From positions 1 through 22,922 of the forward strand of contig JAYMTA010000929.1 in the NCBI GenBank assembly GCA_036897625.1: 22,922 nucleotides of DNA, written 5' to 3'. Shown here one piece after another: positions 8,544 to 18,749 of the stretch. The translations under genes and the position numbers were made by a program. The DNA is from Pelargonium cotyledonis (lineage: Eukaryota; Streptophyta; Magnoliopsida; Geraniales; Geraniaceae). The notes under the pieces are model-generated. The model was not told where the DNA came from. It did no database searches and saw only the letters and a program-made list of their open reading frames with translations. The first letter of the stretch is position 1. The number at the start of each line of letters is the position of its first letter.

Positions 8544-11513
8544 TCAAGGCTTACCCAAAAACTCTAAACCAATTGCCTTGGGTGTCAAACCATGCTGGCA
8601 TAGATATTGGGGATTGTAAAACTTACTCAGATGCCGCATCCCACTATCACACAGTATTGTTACAATGGTGTGACCTGGCCCAACTGATTGCGCCACCCTC
8701 ATTGCTCCAACACAGTTCATCGCTGACGAACTCCCAATAAAAAGCCCATCATTCCTCATAAGAAACCTGAACACTCACAAGTCACAACACAATTATCGTC
8801 ATATTATTTCCACTTTTCTGAACACCTCTACCTCTAAGCATACAAAGAAAAAAGGTATTCGTCTTACCGTGACATTTCTACAGCCTCCAAATCTGTGCCT
8901 CGAAAAGCCCCGTCAAGTTTTGCCATCATGAAGTTCTGGGTTACCCTGTTGATCCCTATCCCTTCAGTTATTGTGTCAAACGGATTCTTTAATCTTCGTC
9001 CCTCAGCTTCTTCTCGTGTGTACATCACCCCCCTTGTAATTTTGTTGAACAAACCAGAGCCAGGAGGATCTATCAAAAAGCACTTTATCTTTGGATTTTT
9101 TTCCTGTTGGAGATGAAACAAAGGATTCATATATAGCAATCATAACACAACCTACAAACTTCAGAGATGGAAAAAAATTAACCTGGAGAAATCTTGAAAC
9201 ACCAGCCACAGTACCACCTGTACCTGCAGCTGCTACAAATGCATCCACATTTCCGTCAGTTTGTTCCCAAATCTCAGGCCCAGTGCCCTTGTAGTGAGCT
9301 TGAAAATTTGCCAAATTTTCAAACTGATCAGCAAAGAAACCACCCATGCATTCACTAGAGACAACTGAGCTCTGTTTTTCTTCATTAGATTTGTAACCAT
9401 TCACTTGTTCAGTGTTTTTGCAATCTTTTGCATCACATATTTTGTGCTTTGCTAGTTCATTCGCTTCCTGTGCTCGCCTTCTCGCAATATTGACATAGTG
9501 ATCTTTGTGTGTAATTGACACTGGTCGTACCCTTTCAACAGTAGCTCCAAGGGCTTCGAGTATTTCTGACTGGAAATCATGTAAGCAAAGGCAATTAGGT
9601 ATGTTATTTATGGTACACAGGAGGATGACTTTAGGACAGCTTCTGACAAACTGAACAATGAGTTCAAATCTTGACTTGCAGATGCTTAATGTAAATCAAA
9701 TTAATGGTCTATTCCTAAATATCATTAACCTCAAAGAAGAACTGAAATAGTTTTGACTTTTGAGTAAGAAATACACTTAATTTTATTTTACTATATTTAA
9801 CTCTTCAATAAAAAATTTAAATGGCCATCACAATCTATGTAGAAGCCAATCGGTATCAAATTACCAAAATTCTCATCGGAACTTACTTTTTATTGAACTG
9901 CCCATGGTGCAACAGATGCCAAATTAGTGACCAAAGAGTAGAAACTAGAATACAAACCAGAGCAGTCACTTGGCCCATTATCAAGCTATATGTATAATGT
10001 ATAAGTTGATACTTCAGAAAAAAAATAAAATAAAATAAAATAAAATACTCTTAAGATTATGAGAACAATTCAGTTCTATGCAAGATTAAAATTGTTAAAG
10101 AAAATTTCCTAACATCCAAAATACAAAGATATACCTTCTCAATAGCGGCGTCATCTGGGATAACAACATGGCATTTGCATCCATAAGCAGGAGCAACAGT
10201 TGCTAGGCTAATAGCAGTACTTCCTGCACTTCCCTCAGTCACAATCCCACCCCGAGTGAGATTACCAGATTCTAGAGCCTGTATGAAAGCCACAAAGTGG
10301 AAAGTTCACCACAACCGACACATGTTGAGCAAAAACCACTCCAAAGGCCCATAATTGCACAGAATCTAACGAAAAGTAAACTGGAAAGAGAATAACGATA
10401 ATTTGTTTTGTATATGTATATATATACAGAACTCAGAAGCTTTGAAGACTAATACATAACAGCTTGCTAGTTGATAAAATTTTCTCCATTGGCTACTTGC
10501 AATGAATTCATTTTTATCCATTCATGCTAGTCTTGACTTGTTTATAACTTCAAATATTGGGCATTTGTCATGTTTACACAAATGAAAACATGAGGCATGT
10601 GACTAAAAAAACCTTGCGAATGATCATATCAGCTACAGATATAACAAATTATGTTTCAAAGCAAAGTTTTCATACATTCCCTTAAATATGCGACTAATAT
10701 GAGCCTAATGCAAATTTCCACTTCTTCCATTAGAGACTGTGCCAAAATCAGATTAGACCCCTAAAAAAAGACTTTAAATTTATATTAGAGGTTCCTTCTA
10801 CTTGTATATTCCACTTTTCCGATCAAATAATGTTCCATCTGGTAATTCAAAAAGTAAATACATAAGTATTCGGTATAATGAAATTTATAAACACCAAAAG
10901 CAAACAGATCATTTATCTCTACCCGTAGCACAATATGTGGCTATTCAATCAATTTAGACATCAAACTCAGTAACAATTTTTTATTATTCATTTGTTCATC
11001 TATTCCCAGAATTCCCTAAGCAACGAGAACAATGCAGGTGAGTAACTCACCTCTTCTATGATTTCCACAGCAACCCTATCCTTCACACTCCCTCCTGGGT
11101 TCAAAAACTCGCACTTTGCAAGAATCTGAACAACCCAAATAAGAAAACTCAATAAATAAACGATCCCTAAGCTGGTCAGGAAACAAAGAGAAAAATTAAA
11201 AACCATAACCATAATTAGAGACGTATGTACAATGATTCACCAAAAGCTTCAAATCGATGAAATATAATGCAAAATCAGAAATTAAGAAACACCCAGATGA
11301 TAGAATGAAGAAAAAGTTACAAACCTCACAGCCAGTTGCATCAGAGAGGCTGTTGATACGGATCAAAGGGGTGTTGCCAATGGCATCAACGAGCCCATTT
11401 CTGGGTCTCCTTTGCTTCTTCTTGGAGCGATAGGCGCGGAAAAAGTATGAGAGGAGGGTCATGGAGAGAGCAACGACAATAGCGCCTGTGGCTTTGGCTC
11501 TCACAGGCGCCAT
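8544..11513 (-). CDS. Membrane-anchored cysteine-synthase-like PLP enzyme (417 aa, six exons)
   Basis: Exons in transcript order: 11513-11325, 11125-11051, 10278-10135, 9569-9183, 9103-8868, 8766-8544. All introns are GT-AG, and the joined frame of 1254 nt is open. Residues about 8-27 (ATGAIVVALSMTLLSYFF) form one hydrophobic segment followed by RAYRSKKKQRRPR, an anchor with a basic flank. The catalytic fold follows: GLVDAIGNTPLIRINSL, FLNPGGSVKDR with the PLP-binding Lys78, EGSAGSTAISLA at about 103-114, a phosphate-binding GTGGT at 252-256, and CDSG at 383-386. Residues about 175-208 form a hydrophilic insert absent from soluble cysteine synthases. The organisation and ~420-aa length match the plant group of Arabidopsis At1g55880, related to yeast YGR012W on the mitochondrial outer membrane. 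A role in cysteine or related sulfur amino-acid synthesis is inferred; the substrate is unproven. Confidence 0.9.
10020..10046 (+). repeat. (AAAAT)n microsatellite in an intron
   Basis: About five tandem AAAAT units inside the third intron of the cysteine-synthase-like gene. Confidence 0.8.
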
Positions 11514-11640
11514 TGAAATTGGGACTCGGAGATGCTATAGACGCTGTGTTTACTCTTTAGCAGCAAGGCTGTGATTGGGTACTACAATGAGGAAGACGAG
11601 ATTGGTCTGGTCGGACGGAGATGGTTTATTTAAGGTTAGT
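11514..11640 (-). promoter_or_regulatory. 5' UTR and core promoter of the cysteine-synthase-like gene
   Basis: Upstream of the ATG at 11513 the minus strand has an AT-rich CTTAAATAAA at about 11634-11625, some 110 bp from the ATG. It is the only TATA-like string close by. The position is reasonable for a TATA box with a short 5' UTR, but this is a weak match. Confidence 0.3.
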
Positions 11641-13475
11641 TTTATTAAAAGCCCAATTCAGGCCATTTTTGTATATAAGAGGCCCAATGAGCTATAATTT
11701 CAATCTTATCCGCAGATCATGAACCATTCATATGTTATGTATCTTTAAGCGGATTATGAGTTACGGACCATGTTGTATTCAAATAATTAGTGCATATATA
11801 TATATATATATATATATTTTTGTATACAGGAGGGGGCTGAAATCCTTTTTTGCAAGGGTCAAATCATACGTAGGTTGATTTATTTACATGCCTGTTTTAG
11901 TGTACCCGTTTTTAGGCAAGAGACTTTGTCTCTTTACCCTAGGGCTTTTGGCATCTTACCGCACCAAAGTAGTTTCTTACACCACCACCACCAAAGATGT
12001 GAAGAGTGAGGATCGATCCTAGGACCTCCTCCCACTCACACAATTGGTTTATATTGACGTGTCGTATTTACAACATACATGTTTTGTGTATTAGAAGAAA
12101 ATGAGATACGACCAGACAAGTTTTGGAGAGAAAAAAAAAAGAATTTTGAAGCTTAAGTAAGATTGTTATCCTAAGAATCGAAGCAAAATCTAAAGGTTAA
12201 CTGTTTCAAGAAAGAGTAGCAACTTTCTATTCAAGGTATGATTTGTTGACATACAAGAAATACCCTTGTATAGTAGTAGTATCATTCAATGAGAAGATAG
12301 ATTTATTTGGTCATGCAAATTTTTAAGTAACTATAATAGACTAAACTAAATCAAGTAACCTACTTTGAATTCCAATAGTTCTTAGAAACTAAACAAGCAT
12401 TTTGCAGCAACCATTTCTTCATAAGGTTAAAGTTATGTTATTCTCCAACTATACACGAATCTTACAGTTGACAATAAAATTTCAGTTAAAAATTTATTTG
12501 GTCCTTAAACTTTTATATATTTCAACTCAATTCAGCGTATAATTTCTTTAAACTCAAAATAGTCCACAAACTTTTGTGTTTCGACCCAATTTAGTTCACG
12601 GACTTGTATTTTTCCCAATTTTATTTTTGAACTTTCAATACTATTTTGGGTCAATAGTTGAAAGTTTTGAAACTATTTTATATCAAAACATGAAAATTTA
12701 GGGATTGAATTAAGTAAAAAGTCCCTTGAGGGAATAGCGTCGAATAGGATGAGGTTTTGGATTAAAAAGAAAGAGCTGCTATGTTGTGTAGCTCAACTTT
12801 AATAAAAGAAAGTTAAAATGTACAAAATTAAATATTTTACTTAAATATTTTTTACTATGCACCATTTAATGTTTATTTTGTTTATTTTTTTGACCTGAAA
12901 TGTAGAACCTTTTATTTCCAACTTCAAAAGACCATTGTAGCAAAGTGATCTGAAACTTTAAGGCACTGAGTGCTTACAATAGTAAAACGGAATCTGACTA
13001 GTCCTATGCTAGAGATCTGATGACTAGATGAGAAAATATTCATCGAGTCGGGTGTTACCGGACTCTGCAAACCAAGGGCTCCGGTTAAACCACCCCCTAG
13101 CTTGTACTATTACACTCACTAATGTCAAACGATGTTGGACTTTCTGAATCAGACCACATGACTCGCGACGACCCCGCAACCTAATTCTACCACGGAAGTG
13201 TCCACCACTGCTAGGGACACTAGGCGAGTTGTAACCCAGTTCCCTGCGTCCACCAACACCATTCGATGAACCATATTACACCATCGATTCCTGCTTGCCC
13301 AATACCTGATCCTATCATGGGAGCCACTTCGAACTCTCCTCGGACCGAATTCTGACATAGCCAACGTCGCACCTCCTCTGCCTACGCCTTGATTACCACT
13401 TGCCGAACTCAAAACCACCACAAACGAAAGCAATCACCGTCGCCCTGAATACCACAAAAAAAAAAAAAAGATTTA
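11641..13475. other. Intergenic, repeat-rich, no recognisable gene
   Basis: Contents: an (AT)n run near 11793-11816; a segment at about 11870-12060 whose minus strand carries GGAGGTCCTAGGATCGATCC, reminiscent of a tRNA-derived SINE B-box but with poor A-box spacing; an internally repetitive AT-rich tract at about 12495-12720, in which GTCC-AAACTTTT phrases recur near 12501 and 12562 and a complementary phrase occurs near 12700; and a GC-richer stretch 13020-13440 with no family I recognise. The open frame at 13149-13433 on minus has no recognisable composition and is not annotated. Confidence 0.5.
11793..11816. repeat. (AT)n microsatellite
   Basis: A run of about twelve AT dinucleotides followed by a T-run. 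Confidence 0.85.
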
Positions 13476-13713
13476 CTCCCTCCGTTCCAAAATGAGTGTC
13501 TTGTTTCCATTTTTTTGTAAAAATTAAGAATTATAAGATAATTTAGTGTGTTTCCAATATAACCCTCACTTTCTCCATCTACACCCCATGTGCATAAGTG
13601 ATAAGAGTAATATGAGAAGAACAATAATATAATAGCATAAAAATAGAAACGAGACACTCATTTTGGGATAAAAAATTTAGACAAACAAGACAGTTATTTT
13701 GGAACGGTTGGAG
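13476..13713. mobile_element. Stowaway-type MITE, complete copy (238 bp)
   Basis: The left end is CTCCCTCCGTTCCAAAAT; the right end read inward is CTCCAACCGTTCCAAAAT. The element is flanked by TA on both sides (13474-13475 and 13714-13715). It has no coding capacity. CTCCCTCCGT ends with TA duplications are typical of Stowaway (Tc1/mariner-derived) MITEs. The same family occurs twice more between the two TPK genes. Confidence 0.88.
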
Positions 13714-14016
13714 TAATATTTATTAAATTAGGAAGAAAAGAATCCAATTTATTCTCACATTCCACGTCACAGTGATGCCATTCAAAACTCCAAAAAAAGA
13801 AAGACACTGAAGGGCAAGGGCATTTTAGTAAAAGTAAAAAAATAAATAGCAGTGAAAAAATGGGTGTGAGCTAGAGTAAAGTGTTTTAACAGTAAAGTGT
13901 TCTCAAAACCAAACAAGCCAACATTTTGTTCCCATCAGAGAAGAGAATCTTTTCACACCCACCCACACATCAGCGAAAACGCCTCCATTTCAATACCAAA
14001 ATCTGAATCAAAATCA
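13714..14016 (+). promoter_or_regulatory. Upstream region and 5' UTR of the 95-aa membrane protein gene
   Basis: AT-rich sequence followed from about 13890 by a less AT-rich stretch with CACCCACCCACA that looks like a 5' UTR. The reading frame is open back to 13897, but its translation before 14017 lacks protein-like character. No convincing TATA box was assigned. Confidence 0.35.
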
Positions 14017-14304
14017 ATGGAGATCCCAGAAAAGGTAGTGAGATTCAAGTACCACATCCTGTTCGCCGCCATTATCGGCCTCTCCGGTGCCTCTCTCCTC
14101 CTCCTGGCTCCCAGATTCTTCACTCTCTTGGCCTATTTCTGGCCGCTCTTCCTCTCCACCGCCCTCTTCCTCGCCGCCGTCCTCGTTTTCGCTCGCACCT
14201 CGCCGCCCGCAGCGGACGCCTCCGCCGAGGGCCTCTTGGATTACGTCGCCGGCCAACCTGAAGCTGCGCTGGAAGAAACTTATCCTCCCGACGACAGCCA
14301 CTAA
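14017..14304 (+). CDS. Small two-span membrane protein (95 aa), intronless
   Basis: ATG 14017 starts MEIPEKVVRFKYHILFAAII. Two hydrophobic segments follow, residues about 12-31 (YHILFAAIIGLSGASLLLL) and 34-59 (FFTLLAYFWPLFLSTALFLA and on), separated by a short APR turn. The hydrophilic tail contains EGLLDYVAGQPEAALEE and ends PPDDSH. This is a helical hairpin with a short acidic tail; the compartment cannot be read from the sequence. The frame is open upstream to a Met at 13897, but that extension reads like 5' UTR, so the later start is preferred. The coding part is strikingly GC-rich compared with its surroundings, as is common for intronless plant genes. I think it belongs to a conserved plant 'transmembrane protein' family without a name and assign no function. 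Confidence 0.72.
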   Translation: MEIPEKVVRFKYHILFAAIIGLSGASLLLLAPRFFTLLAYFWPLFLSTALFLAAVLVFARTSPPAADASAEGLLDYVAGQPEAALEETYPPDDSH

Positions 14305-14354
14305 ACGACACCGCATGTAACTCTATCGTGCTTTTTTATTTTTATTTTAATTTC

Positions 14355-14360
14355 AATAAA
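14355..14360 (+). terminator. Candidate polyadenylation signal AATAAA
   Basis: AATAAA about 50 bases after the stop of the 95-aa gene, within AT-rich sequence, in a normal position for a plant near-upstream element. Confidence 0.4.
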
Positions 14361-15786
14361 ATTACCATAGTTTTGTAGTTAATGGATTTTGAAGCATAAA
14401 ATTAAAGTTATTATTTTTGGGTCATAATAATTACATGTGGTCCACTGATAATTAGAACATACGTAGCACTGTAATAAATGAGTTTTATTTAACTGGTAAC
14501 GTATATATGTCTAAATTAATTAAGTTTGTTTCTTTTTTGGGCATCTTATTTTATTAGAAAAATTATTTATTTTTTGAAAATAAAATTATTGTATTCTTGG
14601 TCTTGGAGCATGTGGGTATCACATGCACATGACCATTAGTACCAAATTTTATTAAGATAAACACTTCATGCGCGAATTCATGTACGAAAAATGTCGATAA
14701 AAGATCAAACCGACAGGTCGTTTTATTAAGATCATTTGAATTGTTGAGTGCTAGATTCTTCTTTTCCGGTCCGGTTAAATTAGTAGTATTTGGGTTCTTG
14801 AAAAATGGAAAAGAATAGGGTATGATCTGCTGCGTTGATATGATTGAACATATCTGAAATGGGTTGTGGGCCCAACCATAACGTGGTTGCTTCACTTCTG
14901 TTCTGTACTTCAAATTTTTGGGAAATCTATTATCGATTTTTTTTTTTGTCTATTTTAACCGTTTGATTTGAGAAAATTAAATCAAATATCTATCATCTTG
15001 GATAGCCTCCGATCCGATTTATTATTTATGTGGGGACAACAACTATGATTCTAAGATTAAATGTCATGCATTTTTTTTTCCTCTCTCCCTGGTGTAAGCT
15101 ACGTAACAGGGAATAGCTCTCGGCCACTCTCATTTTTCCCTGGTATGTCTTGAACCATTGAGACATTCTTTAGAGAGGAGAAATAAGAGTAACATTGTCA
15201 TTTCAGTCCAACACTATCATTTTTACCACAAAATTTATCAAGCTCGATTCATTTCTGTACTTATTTTACAACCCGTTTTACCAAACAAAATCCCAATTTT
15301 TTTTTTTTATAGACTTTGCTTTGTTTCTTTTACACCAAAAATAAATTTGGGTATTGAGTTCTCAAAAACACTCTTTAACAGGAAAATCTGAAAAAATAAT
15401 TTGCATCCTCCAGAGTGAGTTGTTCTCAAACACTCATTTAATCAGGAGATGGTGAAAAAAGAAGTGATCTAGTGAGTGAAATATATGGTCATAGACATGG
15501 TCTAATACTTGATATGTTCATCAATATGAAGTAATTATCTTTTTTTTTTATAATTCTAATATGAAGTAATTATCAACACAAGGAAGCTAACAACTATACA
15601 TTTCTTTGACAATATGTTCATGATTTAGTTTAATTATCAACCTAGTTTTACTTGCATTTCACCTTGGAGAGTGATTCATGATTCCTTAACATAAGCAGTT
15701 GCACGTAGCACATTAACTCGACAAGTATATTACAACATTTTCGTCAAATTCCTTTCACAAGTAAGTATTACCTGATGATACGGTTG
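14361..15786. other. Intergenic, AT-rich, plus 3' UTR of the downstream TPK gene
   Basis: No gene is recognised. Several poly-T runs occur (near 14940, 15070, 15300, 15541). A 17-bp direct repeat AATATGAAGTAATTATC lies at 15523-15539 and 15558-15574, flanking a poly-T tract. The last few hundred bases probably hold the 3' UTR of the minus-strand TPK gene. Confidence 0.45.
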
Positions 15787-16938
15787 TCACTTGTCCTTTT
15801 GAGATTGAGCTACCAATATATCATTTGCTTTCAAGGTTCCCGAAAGATCAACATCAAGTTCCTCGAACTCCTCCATTACAAGTGCTATATCTTCTTCGCT
15901 GATCTTCCCCATTTCCTTAAGCTTATATACTATGAACTCCGCCGCACTGCACCAACAACGACATTAAGATTCAAATTAAGGTGAGCGAGCGAGTGAGTGG
16001 CCTATGTAAACATACAATGATGTGAAAATGCATTAAACTTACTCAACAACTCCATCGCTGTCCATATCTGCAGCCTCTAGATCTTCATTTGTGACCCTTC
16101 GAGTGAGAACCCACTTGGCCAACGCTCTCTGTCTCTCTTCAGAATATAGCTCAGCAACGTACAGGTAGAACTGAGCAAGGCACACGGTACTTGTCAGTAT
16201 CCAGAATACAGCGAATGAGCGCCCAGCTGGAGTTGAGAAGCTCTGATCACCGTAACCCAGGGTTGTGATGGTTGAACACACGCAGTAGAATGCATCAATA
16301 AAGCTCAAGTCCTCGACTGCAACTAGGAAGACGGTTCCAACAGCTATTAGAAGTAACAGAACAACGAATGTGACAACAGTCTTGTACCTCGCTCTTTTCG
16401 TCTCAATCTCATTCAGCATTTCTGTTGGTCCAAACTTTTGGTGAATATGCAAGGCTTTCACCAGCAATATCTCTTGCTTCTCCACAAGATAGTCGGCTGA
16501 TTTGCCCAACACAAGTGCAATCAGTGCCATTCCTGCGAAAACAAAAGCACAGGAAAGGAGCTTTGCAAGGGAACTGTTAGGCACGAGGTCACCATATCCA
16601 ACAGTGGTCATTGTCACGATACAGAAGTAAACAGCATCGAGAATTTCATTTGTTTTCTCCCCCTTGATTTGGTTGCTGAAGAGGTAGAAACAAAACGTTC
16701 CCATACCAAGGTATACGGACAAGAAGATGGCTACATTCCTAAAATTTGAACGAAGTCTACCTAAAAAAGGCCCGGAGAGTGAAATTGTGCGAAAGCCATT
16801 CCAATCGGCAGAAACAAGTTCTGGGTTACTTCTACAACGGCGATGCATTTTTCTCCTCAGAGCAACCTTTTTAGTGCTCTGAGGTGTTGGATCTACAAAT
16901 TCTGGAAGCAAGGGTTCGTTTATTCCTTTACCATCCAT
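15787..16938 (-). CDS. TPK1: Two-pore K+ channel, TPK1-like copy A (351 aa)
   Basis: Coding exons 16938-16043 and 15946-15787 (phase-2 GT-AG intron) give 351 aa, close to the roughly 360 aa of Arabidopsis TPK1. Order: an N-terminus with EPLLPEF; a 14-3-3-type site RCRSNP with Ser37; a first membrane helix at about 68-88; first pore TMTTVGYGD with GYGD at 114-117; helix at about 125-146; a cytosolic ADYLVEKQE linker; helix at about 187-208; second pore TITTLGYGD with GYGD at 228-231; helix at about 241-263; then KWVLTRR. Two EF-hands follow: residues 291-302 (DMDSDGVVDAAE) and 330-341 (DVDLSGTLKAND). TPK1 channels are Ca2+- and 14-3-3-activated, K+-selective vacuolar membrane channels that act as dimers. 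Start chosen as the first Met, directly after a 5'-UTR intron. Copy B lies about 3.5 kb away in the same orientation. No damage is seen. Confidence 0.94.
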
Positions 16939-16974
16939 TGAGTGAGCTTAGATAGTTGATCGGTACTAGAAAAC

Positions 16975-17773
16975 CTGTAAATCATTAGAAGCATTTGAAT
17001 CGAAAATGTGACAAAGTAGTCTAATAGGAAAATATGCTGAATGCAATAACTGAATTTCCTGAAATGTCACAGTATATCACATGAATTCTCGTCTACACGA
17101 AGTCCATTGCACAAAACAATTAACAGATTCCTACCAAAATTTGCCTTATAAAACAAGGCCGAAAAGGAATCAAAATAAAGGTACTACTTATAAACAATAC
17201 AGCTTAACAATCAAGAATGGAAAACTTTACAGCAAAATTTGATTATCCAAGTTCATAACCAATTACATGGGAAAAGGAAACTTGGTGAAAACTATAGAGC
17301 ATCCAAATCTAGCAAATTCAATTGGAAAGGCAACACAGGAATCCTCTACAAAATTTTCACCTCTTATGAAACTAAGTAACTAAAATTTCCAGGAAAAGAA
17401 TCAATGAACTGAGACATGAAAAGTTGAAAACCCTAAAACTTTCTCACAGAAAAGTTACAGTGCCTTAAATTAGTGGGAAAACAAAGACCCATATAGCTAA
17501 GTTGAAATTGAGTGAACAACCGAAACCTGAAAATTCGCCTTATAACCCGAGTTTCAGAAGAGCTAAACTAACAAGAATCAAGAACAGAATATATATGGTG
17601 AGAAACCACAAGATTAGTAAATCCAGGAAACAAGAATCTCATACTTGAGATCATAAATACAAATAATTAAGACCATAATTAACTTTGAGAGGTAATATGA
17701 AAAATAATTTCAGAAAAGTAAGGACAAAAAGAGATCTGAAAAGCGCAAGGTATTGGAGGTGAGAGAGGAGTAC
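16975..17773 (-). other. 5'-UTR intron of TPK copy A
   Basis: On the minus strand, donor ACAG|GTACTC at 17773 and acceptor TTACAG|GTTTT ending at 16975 enclose about 799 bp with no reading frame. This leaves 36 nt of 5' UTR before the ATG at 16938. Copy B has a matching arrangement, which supports the call. Leader introns often raise expression in plants. Confidence 0.6.
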
Positions 17774-18021
17774 CTGTACTGTTCAGAGATTTGGGTGATT
17801 GTTACAAAATGAGTGGCAATTTCTACCACTTTCGTGGGTTAGATGCAGAACAGTGCTGTGCTGTGCTGTGCAGTGAAGTAACTTCCACACCTTTTTGACT
17901 TTTTTGGGGGACTTATCGGCCAATTCGCCATATGTTGATTCATTATGTTTTCATTGTTTTGACCTCTTCATTCTCACCTCAAGTCAAAACCCAACTTGTA
18001 AATACTTTTTCTTTTTTATAA
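17774..18021 (-). promoter_or_regulatory. Leader exon and proximal promoter of TPK copy A
   Basis: Includes the probable non-coding first exon from 17774 upward and a short pentamer repeat (TGCTG)3 at 17854-17871. No clear TATA box was found. The MITE nest starts directly upstream, at 18024. Confidence 0.4.
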
Positions 18022-18094
18022 TACTCCCTCCGTCCCAAATGATTGTCTCGTTTGTCTAAATATTTATCGCAAAATGAGTGTCATATTTTTATTT

Positions 18095-18315
18095 GAGTAA
18101 AATGTGTATCAGCTGACTGATATAACTTTATATCAATTGCAATCTAACCAAACCAATGAGGTGATGACATATCATTAAATTTCACTTATACCTACCCAAG
18201 TGAATTTGTGGGAGCGGAGCGATCCGTCTGGATCTATAATTTTAAATAAGGTGTCATCATCTCATTAGTGCAACTGATATAAAGTTATATCAGTCAACTG
18301 ATACATATATTACTC
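18095..18315. mobile_element. Foldback MITE with long inverted repeats, probably Mutator-like
   Basis: Arms starting GAGTAA at 18095 and ending TTACTC at 18315. The 37-bp core arms (18105-18141 and 18269-18305, TGTATCAG...ACTTTATATCA) match at 35 positions, and pairing continues further inward (CAATGAGGTGATGACA against its inverse). Flanks TTTTTATTT (18086-18094) and TTTCTATTT (18316-18324) match at 8 of 9, consistent with a 9-bp target duplication as made by Mutator-like elements. Non-coding. Confidence 0.68.
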
Positions 18316-18340
18316 TTTCTATTTTTAGATTATTTTATTA

Positions 18341-18581
18341 CTCCTTCCGTCCCAAAATGAGTTCTTGTTTGTTTTGTATTTTTGTCCCAAAATGAGTGTT
18401 TTGTTTCCTTTTCTAGTAAGTTAGTTATGCATGAATTGTCAATTACACCTTTATAAAAAGTTTGTTGGGATCTCTCAACACATGATCATGAGAATACAAT
18501 AGTAAACATATCACACTAACTAATTTCTTCTTAATTTTTCTTAAAATAGAAAGGAGGACACTCATTTTGAGACGGAGGGAG
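18341..18581. mobile_element. Stowaway-type MITE, complete inner copy (241 bp)
   Basis: Left end CTCCTTCCGTCCCAAAATGA and right end (inward) CTCCCTCCGTCTCAAAATGA, with TA at 18339-18340 and 18582-18583. Its length and ends match the 238-bp copy at 13476 in reverse orientation. It sits in a TA of the older copy of its own family. Confidence 0.8.
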
Positions 18582-18749
18582 TATTGTTTTTCCCATATTA
18601 CCCTTATCACTTATACACATGGACAGATCTGCACATGAGATGTAGATGGAAAAATGAGAATAATATTGAAAACATACTAAATTATTTAATAATTCTTAAT
18701 TTTTGCAAAAAAATAGAAATAACACACTCATTTTGAGACGGAAGGAGTA

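Larger units (their letters stand above)
18024..18747. mobile_element. Stowaway-type MITE, older copy split by two later insertions
   Basis: Left end CTCCCTCCGTCCCAAATG at 18024 and right end (inward) CTCCTTCCGTCTCAAAATGA at 18747, with TA on both sides (18022-18023 and 18748-18749). The 18024-18094, 18325-18340 and 18584-18747 pieces together align, in reverse orientation, with the intact copy at 13476-13713 and total about 250 bp. The gaps are filled by the foldback MITE at 18095-18315 and by a second complete copy at 18341-18581. Confidence 0.75.

Noticed and set aside
13149..13433. 94-codon minus-strand frame in the GC-richer intergenic stretch
   Set aside because: No domain, no splice context and no gene-like neighbours; length is within chance for its composition.
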